The position numbers were made by a program, and so were the translations under genes. A stretch of 64,000 bases of DNA, taken from Solwaraspora sp. WMMD791. GTDB taxonomy: Bacteria; Actinomycetota; Actinomycetes; Mycobacteriales; Micromonosporaceae. How positions within the stretch are numbered: the stretch's first letter is position 1; every line of letters starts with the position of its first letter. Shown here one piece after another: positions 52,193 to 61,356 of this stretch. Under the pieces are notes generated by a model. It had not been told where the DNA came from. It searched no databases and saw only the letters and a program-made list of their open reading frames with translations. The DNA lies in contig NZ_CP120737.1 of NCBI RefSeq assembly GCF_029581195.1, positions 4,503,001 to 4,567,000 on the forward strand, in the 5' to 3' direction.

Positions 52193-54136
52193 GTGTCAGC
52201 GCAGAAGAAGCAGGAGTACGGCGCCGAGTCGATCACCGTGCTGGAGGGCCTGGAGGCCGTCCGCAAGCGGCCGGGTATGTACATCGGCTCCACCGGTGAA
52301 CGTGGCCTGCACCACCTGGTCTGGGAGGTCGTGGACAACGCGGTCGACGAGGCGCTGGCGGGCCACTGCGACACCATCGACGTGGTGCTGCTGGCCGACG
52401 GCGGGGTGCGGGTCACCGACAATGGCCGTGGCTTCCCGGTGGACCTGCACCCGAAGCTGGGCAAGCCGGGGGTCGAGGTCGCGCTGACCGTGCTGCACGC
52501 GGGCGGCAAGTTCGACGGCAAGGCGTACGCGGTCTCCGGCGGTCTGCACGGCGTGGGCGTGTCGGTGGTCAACGCGCTGTCGGTGAAGATGGCCGTCGAG
52601 ATCCACAAGGACGGCTACGTCTGGCGGCAGCAGTACGCGAACTCGAAGCCGTCGCCGCTGGTCAAGGGCGAGGAGACGAACCGGACCGGGTCAGCGGTCG
52701 CCTTCTGGCCGGATCCCACGATCTTCGAGACCACCGAGTACGCCTTCGAGACGATCTACCGCCGGTTGCAGGAGATGGCGTTCCTCAACCGTGGGTTGAC
52801 CATCCAACTGCGTGACGAGCGGGTGACCGACGAGGACGGCAAGCACCGCGAGGTCACTTTCTGCTACAAGGGTGGTATCTCGGACTTCGTCCGTCACCTC
52901 AACAACTCCAAGAACCCGATCCACAAGAGCGTGGTCGAGTTCGGGGCCGAGGAGGAGGGCATGTCGGTCGAGATCGCCATGCAGTGGAACGAGTCGTACG
53001 GTGAGTCGGTCTACACCTTCGCGAACACCATCAACACCCACGAGGGTGGCACGCACGAGGAGGGCTTCCGGTCTGCCCTGACCAGCGTGGTCAACAAGTA
53101 CGCGACTGACAAGAAGCTGCTCAAGGGGGACGAGAAGCTCTCCGGCGAGGACATCCGGGAAGGGCTCGCCGCGATCATCTCGGTCAAGCTGGCCAACCCG
53201 CAGTTCGAGGGGCAGACCAAGACCAAGCTGGGCAACACCCCGGTGAAGAGTTTCGTGCAGCGGGTGTGCAACGAGTGGCTGGTGGACTGGCTGGACCGCA
53301 ACCCGGCCGAGGGAAAGATGATCATCACGAAGGCGACCCAGGCGGCCCGCGCACGGATCGCCGCTCAGCAGGCGCGCAAGTTGGCCCGGCGCAAGTCGCT
53401 GCTGGAGTCCGGGTCGATGCCGGGCAAGCTGGCCGACTGCCAGTCGACCGATCCGCGCGAGTCCGAGGTCTTCATCGTCGAGGGTGACTCGGCGGGCGGT
53501 TCGGCCAAGCAGGGGCGGGATCCGCGTACCCAGGCGATCCTGCCGATCCGCGGCAAGATCCTGAACGTGGAGAAGGCCCGGATCGACCGGGTGTTGAAGA
53601 ACAACGAGGTCCAGGCGCTGATCACCGCGCTGGGCACCGGCATCCACGACGACTTCGACATCGAGAAGCTGCGGTACCACAAGATCGTGCTGATGGCCGA
53701 CGCCGACGTCGACGGCCAGCACATTCAGACGCTGCTGCTGACGTTGCTGTTCCGCTTCATGCGGCCGTTGGTCGAGCTCGGCCACGTCTACCTGGCGGCG
53801 CCGCCGCTGTACAAGATCAAGTGGAACCGCAAGGGCGACGACGCGCAGTACGCCTACTCCGACCGTGAGCGTGACGGTCTGATCGCGCTGCGGCAGCAGA
53901 AGAAGCCCAACGCCAAGCCGGACGACATCCAGCGGTTCAAGGGTCTGGGTGAGATGAACTACCCGGAGTTGTGGGACACCACGATGAACCCGGCGACGCG
54001 TACGCTGCGTCAGGTGACTCTGGACGACGCCGCAACCGCCGACGAGTTGTTCAGCGTCCTGATGGGTGAGGACGTCGAGGCGCGACGGTCGTTCATCCAG
54101 CGCAACGCCAAGGACGTCCGGTTCCTGGACATCTAG
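52193..54136 (+). CDS. gyrB: DNA gyrase subunit B
   Basis: The 647-residue protein has the GHKL ATPase ([68 protein letters not shown]). The transducer domain and the TOPRIM domain follow, with [20 protein letters not shown] (about 426-445) and [20 protein letters not shown]. The C-terminal segment [20 protein letters not shown] is present. With GyrA it introduces negative supercoils. GTG 52193 gives [20 protein letters not shown], the family N-terminus. Confidence 0.97.
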   Translation: MSAQKKQEYGAESITVLEGLEAVRKRPGMYIGSTGERGLHHLVWEVVDNAVDEALAGHCDTIDVVLLADGGVRVTDNGRGFPVDLHPKLGKPGVEVALTVLHAGGKFDGKAYAVSGGLHGVGVSVVNALSVKMAVEIHKDGYVWRQQYANSKPSPLVKGEETNRTGSAVAFWPDPTIFETTEYAFETIYRRLQEMAFLNRGLTIQLRDERVTDEDGKHREVTFCYKGGISDFVRHLNNSKNPIHKSVVEFGAEEEGMSVEIAMQWNESYGESVYTFANTINTHEGGTHEEGFRSALTSVVNKYATDKKLLKGDEKLSGEDIREGLAAIISVKLANPQFEGQTKTKLGNTPVKSFVQRVCNEWLVDWLDRNPAEGKMIITKATQAARARIAAQQARKLARRKSLLESGSMPGKLADCQSTDPRESEVFIVEGDSAGGSAKQGRDPRTQAILPIRGKILNVEKARIDRVLKNNEVQALITALGTGIHDDFDIEKLRYHKIVLMADADVDGQHIQTLLLTLLFRFMRPLVELGHVYLAAPPLYKIKWNRKGDDAQYAYSDRERDGLIALRQQKKPNAKPDDIQRFKGLGEMNYPELWDTTMNPATRTLRQVTLDDAATADELFSVLMGEDVEARRSFIQRNAKDVRFLDI

Positions 54137-54186
54137 CGACCTCGGTCGGCCGGTCCTGGCCCGTAACCCGGACCGGCCGGACCGAG

Positions 54187-54226
54187 TTATCCACAGCTTC
54201 GCGAGATTCCACAGCCGTTATCCACA
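54187..54226. promoter_or_regulatory. pair of exact DnaA boxes between gyrB and gyrA
   Basis: TTATCCACA occurs exactly at 54187-54195 and 54218-54226, in the same orientation and 31 bp apart. A degenerate copy (GATTCCACA) is at 54205-54213. The whole gyrB-gyrA spacer is 125 bp, so bound DnaA would sit just upstream of gyrA. Confidence 0.7.
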
Positions 54227-54261
54227 GCGGTATGACGGTATAAGTCTGATAAGGGTTAACT

Positions 54262-56805
54262 GTGACGGATACTCCCGAGTCCTTCGACAGCGAGTCGGAC
54301 AGCGCAGCAGCCGCAGCGGCCACCCCCGCCGCCGCAGCGGTCGCCGGCCACGACCGCATCGAGCCGGTCGGGCTGGAAGTCGAGATGCAGCGCTCCTACC
54401 TCGACTACGCGATGAGCGTGATCGTCGGGCGGGCGCTACCGGACGTACGGGACGGACTCAAGCCCGTCCACCGCAAGATCCTCTACGCGATGTTCGACTC
54501 CGGCTACCGGCCGGACCGGGGCTACGTGAAGTGCTCCCGGGTCGTCGGTGACGTGATGGGCCAGTTCCACCCGCACGGCGACTCGGCCATCTACGACGCG
54601 CTGGTGCGGATGGCCCAGCACTGGTCGCTGCGCTACCCGCTGGTCGACGGCAACGGCAACTTCGGCTCACCCGGTAACGACCCGGCTGCGGCCATGCGCT
54701 ACACCGAGTGCAAGCTCGACCCGCTGGCGATGGAGATGCTGCGGGACATCGACGAGGACACCGTCGACTTCCAGGACAACTACGACGGGCGGGCAAAGGA
54801 GCCGGTGATCCTGCCGGCCCGGGTCCCCAACCTGCTGATCAACGGCTCCGAGGGCATCGCGGTCGGCATGGCCACGAAGATCCCACCGCACAACCTGCGG
54901 GAGATCGCGGCGGCGGTGCAGTGGTGCCTGGAGAACCCGGAGGTCGACGAGGCCGACACGCTCGAAGCGCTGCTCGGGATCGTCAAGGGCCCGGACTTCC
55001 CGACCGCCGGTCTGATCGTCGGCACCGCAGCGATCCAGGACGCCTACCGGACCGGTCGCGGGTCGATCCGGATGCGGGCCGTGGTCGAGGTCGAGGAGGA
55101 CAAGAAGGGGCGCACCGCGCTCGTCGTCACCGAGTTGCCGTACCAGGTCAACCCGGACAACCTCGCCGAGCGGGTCGCCGAGCTGATCAAGGAAGGCAAG
55201 ATCGGCGGGATCGCCGACATCCGCGACGAGACGTCCGGGCGTACCGGCATGCGGCTGGTGCTGGTGCTCAAGCGGGACGCGGTCGCCAAGGTGGTGCTCA
55301 ACAACCTCTACAAGCACACCCAGCTGCAGGAGACGTTCGGCGCCAACATGCTGGCGTTGGTCGACGGGGTGCCGCGCACGCTGAACCTGGCGCAGTTCAT
55401 CCGCTACTACGTCGAGCATCAGATCGACGTGATCCGGCGGCGGACCGCGTACCGGCTGCGCAAGGCCGAGGAACGCGCCCACATCCTGCGCGGTCTGGTC
55501 AAGGCCCTGGACATGCTCGACGAGGTGATCGCGCTGATCCGGCGCTCGCCGACGGTCGAGGATTCCCGGCAGGGCCTGATGCGGCTGCTCGACGTCGACG
55601 AGATCCAGGCCACCGCGATCCTGGACATGCAGCTGCGCCGGCTCGCCGCACTGGAGCGCCAGAAGATCATCGACGAGCTCGCCAAGATCGAGCTGGAGAT
55701 CACCGATCTCAAGGACATCCTGGCCAAGCCGGAGCGGCAGCGCAGGATCGTCTCCGAGGAGCTGGGCGAGATCGTCGCCAAGTGGGGCGACGAGCGGCGG
55801 ACGCAGATCGTGCCGTTCGACGGCGAGGTCTCGATGGAGGACCTGATCGCCCGCGAGGACGTGGTGGTCACCATCACCCGGACCGGGTACGCCAAGCGGA
55901 CCAAGGTCGACCTCTACCGCTCGCAGCGTCGGGGCGGCAAGGGCGTCAGCGGGGCGACGCTGCGCCAGGACGACATCGTCAGCCACTTCTTCGTCGCGTC
56001 CACCCATGACTGGATGCTGTTCTTCACCAACAAGGGCCGGGTGTACCGGGCCAAGGCGTACGAGCTGCCGGAGGCGTCGCGTACCGCCCGGGGCCAGCAC
56101 GTCGCGAATCTGCTGGCCTTCCAGCCGGACGAGCACATCGCCCAGGTCATCCAGATCCCGAACTACCAGGTGGCGCCCTACCTGGTGCTGGCCACCCGCA
56201 ACGGTCTGGTCAAGAAGACCAAGCTGGAGGAGTTCGACTCCAACCGGTCCGGCGGGATCATCGGCATCAACCTGCGTGATGCCGACGAGCTGGTCGGCGC
56301 CGCCCTGGCCTCGGCGACCGACGATCTGCTGCTGGTCTCCAAGAACGCCCAGGCGATCCGGTTCAACGCCACCGACGAGGCGCTGCGGCCGATGGGCCGG
56401 GCCACCTCCGGGGTGATCGGGATGCGGTTCACCGACACGGACGAGTTGCTGGCGATGGCGGTCGTCCGTGAAGGTATGGACCTGGATGTTTTGGTGGCCA
56501 CCAACGGGGGGTACGCGAAACGGACCCCGATCGAGGAGTATCCGGTCCAGGGCCGGGGAGGCAAGGGCGTGCTGACTGCCAAGATCACCGAACGCCGCGG
56601 TGGTCTGGTCGGTGCGGTCGTGATCAGTCCGGATGACGAGCTCTTCGCGATCACCAGCAACGGTGGCGTGATCCGGACTCCGGTGAAGCCTGTACGACGT
56701 ACGCGGGATCGGAACACAATGGGGGTAAAGCTCATGGACCTCCCGGACGGCGTGACCATCGTGGCGATTGCTCGCAATGCCGACGAGCCTGACGAACAGG
56801 ACTAG
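54262..56805 (+). CDS. gyrA: DNA gyrase subunit A
   Basis: The 847-residue protein has the breakage-reunion domain with [40 protein letters not shown] (quinolone-determining region with Ser108 and Asp112, the sensitive-type residues) and the catalytic Tyr147 in AAMRYTEC. A long coiled coil follows, then the C-terminal beta-pinwheel with the GyrA box QRRGGKG (in [13 protein letters not shown]) and repeated blades. GTG 54262. It forms the A2B2 gyrase with the upstream gyrB product. The N-terminus has a short Ala-rich extension. Confidence 0.97.
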   Translation: MTDTPESFDSESDSAAAAAATPAAAAVAGHDRIEPVGLEVEMQRSYLDYAMSVIVGRALPDVRDGLKPVHRKILYAMFDSGYRPDRGYVKCSRVVGDVMGQFHPHGDSAIYDALVRMAQHWSLRYPLVDGNGNFGSPGNDPAAAMRYTECKLDPLAMEMLRDIDEDTVDFQDNYDGRAKEPVILPARVPNLLINGSEGIAVGMATKIPPHNLREIAAAVQWCLENPEVDEADTLEALLGIVKGPDFPTAGLIVGTAAIQDAYRTGRGSIRMRAVVEVEEDKKGRTALVVTELPYQVNPDNLAERVAELIKEGKIGGIADIRDETSGRTGMRLVLVLKRDAVAKVVLNNLYKHTQLQETFGANMLALVDGVPRTLNLAQFIRYYVEHQIDVIRRRTAYRLRKAEERAHILRGLVKALDMLDEVIALIRRSPTVEDSRQGLMRLLDVDEIQATAILDMQLRRLAALERQKIIDELAKIELEITDLKDILAKPERQRRIVSEELGEIVAKWGDERRTQIVPFDGEVSMEDLIAREDVVVTITRTGYAKRTKVDLYRSQRRGGKGVSGATLRQDDIVSHFFVASTHDWMLFFTNKGRVYRAKAYELPEASRTARGQHVANLLAFQPDEHIAQVIQIPNYQVAPYLVLATRNGLVKKTKLEEFDSNRSGGIIGINLRDADELVGAALASATDDLLLVSKNAQAIRFNATDEALRPMGRATSGVIGMRFTDTDELLAMAVVREGMDLDVLVATNGGYAKRTPIEEYPVQGRGGKGVLTAKITERRGGLVGAVVISPDDELFAITSNGGVIRTPVKPVRRTRDRNTMGVKLMDLPDGVTIVAIARNADEPDEQD

Positions 56806-56808
56806 TTG

Positions 56809-57816
56809 ATGACGGAGACCCAGGCGAAGTCGGGGGCCACGGGGGCCTCGGCGGCCCCGGTCGACGAGGAGTCCGCCGCTGGAGGCCCGGCAACGGCCAC
56901 CGGGCGGGCCGCCGTCGGCCGGGCCAGCGTCCCAGCCGACTCGCCGGCGCCGAAGTTCACCCGGGCACCGGGCATGCCGCCCCCACCCGACAAGCCCGCC
57001 GACGACGCCGGCAGCGACGCCGGTGCCGAGGACGGATCAGCCCGAGCCGGCGGCACCGGCGACCGCGCCACCGGTGGCGCGCTCACGCTTGGCGGCGGTG
57101 CCGCCTCGTCCGGAAGGTCGGCCACGCCAGTGACGTCGGCACCTCCAGTTTCCTCCGCCCCACCGGCCAGCTCCGGGAGCGGATTCACCGGCGGGGCACT
57201 CGGTGCCACCGCCGCCAGCGGCACCGCCACCCGGCCCGGTCTCGGCGTGGGCTCCACTCAGCCGCTCGGCACGGTAGGTGCCACGAAGACAGGCACCGCG
57301 CCGGGTTCCCGCAGCGGACTCGGATCACCAACCGTACGTACCGTCGGGGCGGCCGGCACGGCGGCCGGCTCCGCAGCCGTCGGTGCGGCACGGGTCGGGG
57401 GCGACGGCGCCCGGACGGCCCGCCCCGGGGTCAGCTCGGCGGCGTCGCGCGGACCGCGTCGCGCCCGGCTGAACCTCAAGCGCATCGACCCGTGGTCGGT
57501 GATGAAGTTCTCGTTCGCGGTCTCCCTGGTGCTGTTCATCGTGGTGATCGTGGCGACGTCCGTGCTCTACCTGGCGCTGGACGCGATGGGTGTCTTCGAG
57601 AGCGTGAACACCAGCCTCGGTGACCTGATCGGCACCGGTACCGGCGAGGGCCCGACGTTCCGCGTCACCGCCCAGGGCGTGATCGGCAGCGCGGCGCTCT
57701 TCGGTCTGGTGAACGTCGTGCTCTACACCGCGCTGGCCACCCTCGGCGCGTTCATCTACAACGTCTGCGCCGACCTGGTCGGCGGGATCGAATTGACCCT
57801 GGCCGAGCGGGACTGA
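56809..57816 (+). CDS. DUF3566 membrane protein
   Basis: The 335-residue protein has a disordered Ala/Gly/Pro/Ser-rich N-terminus of about 210 residues. The DUF3566 domain follows: RLNLKRIDPWSVMKFSFAVS, two membrane helices (SFAVSLVLFIVVIVATSVLY and the stretch LFGLVNVVLYTALATLGAFI) and the closing YNVCADLVGGIELTL. The family almost always follows gyrA in actinobacteria and is linked to division and envelope roles. ATG 56809 begins 3 nt after the gyrA stop, so it is in the gyrase operon. Confidence 0.93.
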   Translation: MTETQAKSGATGASAAPVDEESAAGGPATATGRAAVGRASVPADSPAPKFTRAPGMPPPPDKPADDAGSDAGAEDGSARAGGTGDRATGGALTLGGGAASSGRSATPVTSAPPVSSAPPASSGSGFTGGALGATAASGTATRPGLGVGSTQPLGTVGATKTGTAPGSRSGLGSPTVRTVGAAGTAAGSAAVGAARVGGDGARTARPGVSSAASRGPRRARLNLKRIDPWSVMKFSFAVSLVLFIVVIVATSVLYLALDAMGVFESVNTSLGDLIGTGTGEGPTFRVTAQGVIGSAALFGLVNVVLYTALATLGAFIYNVCADLVGGIELTLAERD

Positions 57817-57833
57817 CCCGTCCGGAGATCTGA

Positions 57834-57878
57834 ACGCGTGGCCGGAACGGGCAAAACCAGCTCGTCCCGGCCACGCGT
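57834..57878. terminator. hairpin terminator of the gyrase operon
   Basis: A perfect 12-bp stem (57834-57845 with 57867-57878) lies 17 bp after the DUF3566 gene and before the tRNA-Ile gene. The remaining DNA to 57986 shows no gene and should hold the tRNA promoter. Confidence 0.7.
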
Positions 57879-57986
57879 GACCCGGTAGTCTTCCGGGGTC
57901 CGGCGCACCACTCGTCGGGCATCCGGCGGATCCGGCCCCGAGTTGGGTGCCGTACGGCCGGTGCGGTAACCTTGCTCGTCGCGTAC

Positions 57987-58060
57987 GGGGCTATAGCTCA
58001 GTCGGTTAGAGCGCAGAGCTGATAACTCTGAGGTCGCTGGTTCGATTCCAGCTAGCCCCA
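57987..58060 (+). tRNA. tRNA-Ile (GAT anticodon)
   Basis: A complete cloverleaf of 74 nt: acceptor GGGGCTA pairs with TAGCCCC, the D arm is AGCTCAGTCGGTTAGAGC, the anticodon stem CAGAG/CTCTG encloses CTGATAA with anticodon GAT at 58021-58023, and the T arm has GCTGGTTCGATTCCAGC. The 3-prime CCA is not encoded, so the CCA-adding enzyme (cca at 22042) is needed. Confidence 0.97.
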
Positions 58061-58094
58061 CTCCACGACAGTCGAGCGTAAGGGGATCAGCCCC

Positions 58095-58223
58095 ATGGCC
58101 AAGAAGCTCCTGATCATCGCGGCGGTCATCGGTGTGGCCGCGCTGATCGCCAAGAAGGTCAAGGAAACCAGCGACGAACGCGCGCTGTGGCACGAGGCGA
58201 CCACCGCTCCCGACCTGCGCTGA
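58095..58223 (+). CDS. DLW-39 family small membrane peptide
   Basis: The 42-residue peptide reads MAKKLLIIAAVIGVAALIAK, then KVKETSDERALWHEATTAP and DLR. It has a basic start, one hydrophobic helix (about 4-20) and an acidic amphipathic end with a Trp. The placement between tRNA-Ile and tRNA-Ala near gyrA, the length and the sequence pattern match the actinobacterial DLW-39 family of unknown function. AAGGGG lies 8 nt before ATG 58095. Confidence 0.85.
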   Translation: MAKKLLIIAAVIGVAALIAKKVKETSDERALWHEATTAPDLR

Positions 58224-58287
58224 CCCAACCCCTGGTCCCTTCCGCACCACGGCCGTAAGCCGCCGGAGTGTCGCTCGGGGACCGTAC

Positions 58288-58363
58288 GGGGCCATAGCTC
58301 AACTGGCAGAGCACTGCCTTTGCAAGGCAGGGGTTAGGGGTTCGAGTCCCCTTGGCTCCACCA
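58288..58363 (+). tRNA. tRNA-Ala (TGC anticodon)
   Basis: A 73-nt cloverleaf plus encoded CCA: acceptor GGGGCCA/TGGCTCC (with one G-T pair), D arm AGCTCAACTGGCAGAGC, anticodon stem CTGCC/GGCAG with loop TTTGCAA and anticodon TGC at 58321-58323, and T arm AGGGGTTCGAGTCCCCT. CCA is encoded at 58361-58363, unlike the tRNA-Ile 230 bp upstream. Confidence 0.97.
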
Positions 58364-58417
58364 ACAGCGCCTTGACGGTTCATCCTCGGCGATTCAGCCG
58401 CTGAGTGAGACACGACG

Positions 58418-58465
58418 CACTGGTGGGGGTGGCTGGGCGGTACCGCCCAGCCACCCCCACCAGTG
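58418..58465. terminator. 48-nt perfect palindrome, bidirectional terminator
   Basis: Positions 58418-58465 are a perfect palindrome centred on GGTACC, with arms of 24 nt. It separates the tRNA-Ala gene from the convergent RTX-repeat gene and abuts that gene's stop codon. It shares the 14-bp core GGGCGGTACCGCCC with the trxA terminator at 31595-31634. Confidence 0.82.
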
Positions 58466-58466
58466 G

Positions 58467-59048
58467 TCAGTCGACGACGACCTCGCATTCCGCCGGGTGA
58501 CCGGTCAGCCAGGACCGGATGGTGTCGTTACCGCTGTTGCCGTAGCAGGCGTCGAGTTGCGCGCCGCTGGTCTCGGCCATGTTGATCCCACCGAAGATCG
58601 TGTCGGGGCCGTCCCCACCGTAGATGTCGTCGTTGTCCTCGTTGCCGCGCAGGGTGTCGCCCCCGACCTGGCCGTAGATGGTGTCGTCGCCGGTGCCACC
58701 CCAGATCTCGTCGGCGCCACCGGTCACCACGACGCCGAGGCCTTCACCCCACAGGAAGTCGTCTCCGCCCTCCCCGAAGATGCGGTCGGCGCCCTGGCCA
58801 CCGTAGACGGCGTCCACTCCACCGCCGGCACAGATGACGTCGTTGCCGCCCTGACCGTCGATGATGTCGCTGCCGGACGAGCCACGGATCACGTCCCGCC
58901 CGCCCGTTCCGTCGATCGTGCCGGAGCCACTGATGGTCACCGCCTCGCCGTCGCAGGTGTGGGTCGCGACGGCCGGCCCGGCCGGCCCGACCACCGCAAG
59001 CGCCGTGGCGACCGTCACCAGGATTCCGATACCTACGTACCTGCTCAC
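58467..59048 (-). CDS. secreted RTX-type calcium-binding repeat protein
   Basis: The 193-residue protein has a signal peptide (VSRYVGIGILVTVATALAVV, likely cut after AVA). About nine or ten nonapeptide repeats of the GGxGxDxIxG type follow (for example GGQGADRIFGEGGDDFLWGE and GGTGDDTIYGQVGGDTLRG), forming a calcium-stabilised beta-roll. Cys residues near the N-terminus, middle and C-terminus may form disulphides. No attached enzyme domain is present. GTG 59048 has AAGGAG 5 nt upstream. Divergent from the regulator gene at 59245. Confidence 0.87.
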   Translation of the reverse strand: MSRYVGIGILVTVATALAVVGPAGPAVATHTCDGEAVTISGSGTIDGTGGRDVIRGSSGSDIIDGQGGNDVICAGGGVDAVYGGQGADRIFGEGGDDFLWGEGLGVVVTGGADEIWGGTGDDTIYGQVGGDTLRGNEDNDDIYGGDGPDTIFGGINMAETSGAQLDACYGNSGNDTIRSWLTGHPAECEVVVD

Positions 59049-59244
59049 CGTTGCTCCTTCCGCTCTGCCCGTCGCGCCGTCCGCGACCGGCGCCATCAGG
59101 ATCGCGACGGTGATCACGGACGGCTCAGCGCCGCGTCACGGCCGGATTGCCGACACAGGCCTTGCCACCGACGCCGGTCCCGATCAGCCTGTTCCTGCCC
59201 GAAGAGGGACGAGCCTGTCCCACCGGAGAGGCAGGTGAGCAGCG

Positions 59245-61356
59245 GTGCGTTCGTCGGGGCCGGGGCATCGACGTCCGGATTGCCGGCTCGTGGTCGCCGC
59301 CGCCGGCTACGGCAAGACGACCGCACTGCTCCGTTGGTTCCCGCCGTCGAGCGCCCGCTGGTGGCGAGGGCCGGACACGACACCGCAACGGCTGCTCGAC
59401 GAGATCCGGTCGCCCACCGACGACCGACCACTGATCATCGACGATCTGCCCCGGCTGTCCGCCGAAACGGCACAGGCCATGGCGGCGGTCGTCGACGACC
59501 TGCCGCACACCGCGACGGTGGTGCTGTCCGGCCGCTGGCCGCTGGCGGCCCCGGCGGCCAGCGGAGTCGGCCGGCACCGGTGGCAGGAGGTCGGTCCGAC
59601 CGACCTGACGCTAACTCCGGAGGAGGTCGGTGAACTCCTCGCCGCCGAACATGGACTCTCCGATCCGGGCCTCGCGGAACACGTGCACGGGGCGACCGGT
59701 GGCTGGCCGGCGCTCGTCGCGCTGACCGCCGAGACGATACGGCTGGACGGCGTGCCATCGGGCGACCTGGTGCGGGCTGTCAGCCAGCCTGGCAGCCCAC
59801 TGGCGACGTATCTGACTGGTGAGGTGCTGGCCGGACTGCCGTCGGCGGCGGTCCGGCTGCTGCGGTGCGCCGCCGACCTGACACCGTTCAGCGCCGACCT
59901 GGGTCGGGCACTGGGTCACCGGCAGGCAACGGCGACCGTACGGTTGCTGCGCCGCATCGGACTGTTGACGCGTGCCGGTGCGGCACCGGTCGTACCGGGT
60001 GGGTCCGCTCCGATGGCACGCGTCGTGCCGGTTGTCGCCGAGGTGGTCCGGCAGCGGCAACCGGTCCGGCAGCGGCAACCGGTCCGGGGGCACGCGCAGC
60101 TTGCCGCGAACGCCGCCGCCTGGTACGACCAGCATGGACCGCCGGTGGCTGCGGCCCGTGCCTACCGGCGGGCCGGTGTCGACGAGCAAGCCGCCCGTGT
60201 CCTCACCGAGCATGGCGACCGGATGCTCGCCGCCGGGCAGGCGGCCGAGGTCGCGGAGCTGGTCACCGGGCTGCCCGAGCCGCTCGTCAGCCGTCGGCTA
60301 CGACTGCTGCTCGGCGACGCGTTGCGTACGATCGGCGACCTGACCGGTGCCGAGCATGCGTACGACGCGGCGCGTGGGTCCGACTGGGACGCTGGTCTGG
60401 CCTGGCGGGTGGGGCGCATCCACTATCAGCGTGGAGACGCCCAGGCGGCGCTGGAAACATTCGCCCGTGCCCGCGTCGGTGAAAGTGACGGTGGCGGGGA
60501 CAGCGACGGCGGGGGCCGGCCGTCCTCGTCGCCCGACGTGGCTCTTCTGCTGGCCTGGACCGCGCATGCCCAACTGCTGGCCGGCGAGGTCGAGGTCGCT
60601 ACCGGGTACGCCCGGCAGGCGCTCGCCACCGCAGCCGCCACCGTCACCTCACCGACTGGGGACCGCACCGGCAGCGACGGCGCACTGGCCACCGCACACC
60701 TCGGCATGGCCCTGTGCCGGGCGGTGGCAGGCGACGCCGCCGGCAGCGAGGAGCACTTCGCGATCGCGCAGCCGATCGCCGAACGGATCGGCGACGTGCT
60801 GCTGCTCACCCGCATCCACACCAACCGCACCTATCAGCTGCTGCGCACCGCCCGGTACGCGGAGGCGCTGGTGGCCGCGCAGCTGTCCGCCCGGTACGCG
60901 GCCGTCGCCGCCGCGCCCAGCCTGCACGCGATCGCGATCAGCAACGAAGCGGAGGCGTTGGCGATGCTCGGTCGCTACGACGAGGCGGCCGCACGGTACG
61001 CGACGGCGCTCACCCGCTACCAGCGCGCGGGCTCGCGCCGGTTTGCCAACGCCCTGCTGGGCATGGCCGAGCTGTACCGCCGTCGGGGCTGGCGGGAACA
61101 GGCCCGCGCCGGCTACGAGGAGGTGGTCCGCGTCGGCGAGGCCATGGGTAACACGTACGTGCTGGTGCCGGCGTTGGCCGGACTGGCGCTGGTGGTGCTG
61201 GACGACGACGCCGTCGCGGCGGCCAGCTACGCGCACCGGGCCACCGACCTGGCCGTCGAGGAGTTCGCCGTACCGGCACTGTTGGCAAGGGGGTGGGTGG
61301 CCCGACGCGGCGGCGACATCGTCGGGGCCGCCACGCTGGCAGACCGGGCGGCCTAG
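59245..61356 (+). CDS. STAND ATPase/TPR regulator, N-terminal part cut by an in-frame amber codon
   Basis: 703 codons. Walker A is AAAGYGKTTALLRW (about residues 17-30), as in MalT-type STAND regulators, and a Walker B-like RPLIIDDLPRL follows. A winged-helix region lies near about 215-245. A long helical, TPR-like region covers about 290-700 (EAEALAMLGRYDEAAARYAT, AELYRRRGWREQARAGYEEV). It ends with TAG at 61354-61356, directly followed in the same frame by the gene at 61357. The junction reads ADRAA-stop-VARGRRDRAG, which looks like one interrupted protein of about 1068 residues. Could be a pseudogene, a sequencing error, or a coupled two-gene form. GTG start 59245 has no strong ribosome-binding site. 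Confidence 0.7.
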   Translation: MRSSGPGHRRPDCRLVVAAAGYGKTTALLRWFPPSSARWWRGPDTTPQRLLDEIRSPTDDRPLIIDDLPRLSAETAQAMAAVVDDLPHTATVVLSGRWPLAAPAASGVGRHRWQEVGPTDLTLTPEEVGELLAAEHGLSDPGLAEHVHGATGGWPALVALTAETIRLDGVPSGDLVRAVSQPGSPLATYLTGEVLAGLPSAAVRLLRCAADLTPFSADLGRALGHRQATATVRLLRRIGLLTRAGAAPVVPGGSAPMARVVPVVAEVVRQRQPVRQRQPVRGHAQLAANAAAWYDQHGPPVAAARAYRRAGVDEQAARVLTEHGDRMLAAGQAAEVAELVTGLPEPLVSRRLRLLLGDALRTIGDLTGAEHAYDAARGSDWDAGLAWRVGRIHYQRGDAQAALETFARARVGESDGGGDSDGGGRPSSSPDVALLLAWTAHAQLLAGEVEVATGYARQALATAAATVTSPTGDRTGSDGALATAHLGMALCRAVAGDAAGSEEHFAIAQPIAERIGDVLLLTRIHTNRTYQLLRTARYAEALVAAQLSARYAAVAAAPSLHAIAISNEAEALAMLGRYDEAAARYATALTRYQRAGSRRFANALLGMAELYRRRGWREQARAGYEEVVRVGEAMGNTYVLVPALAGLALVVLDDDAVAAASYAHRATDLAVEEFAVPALLARGWVARRGGDIVGAATLADRAA

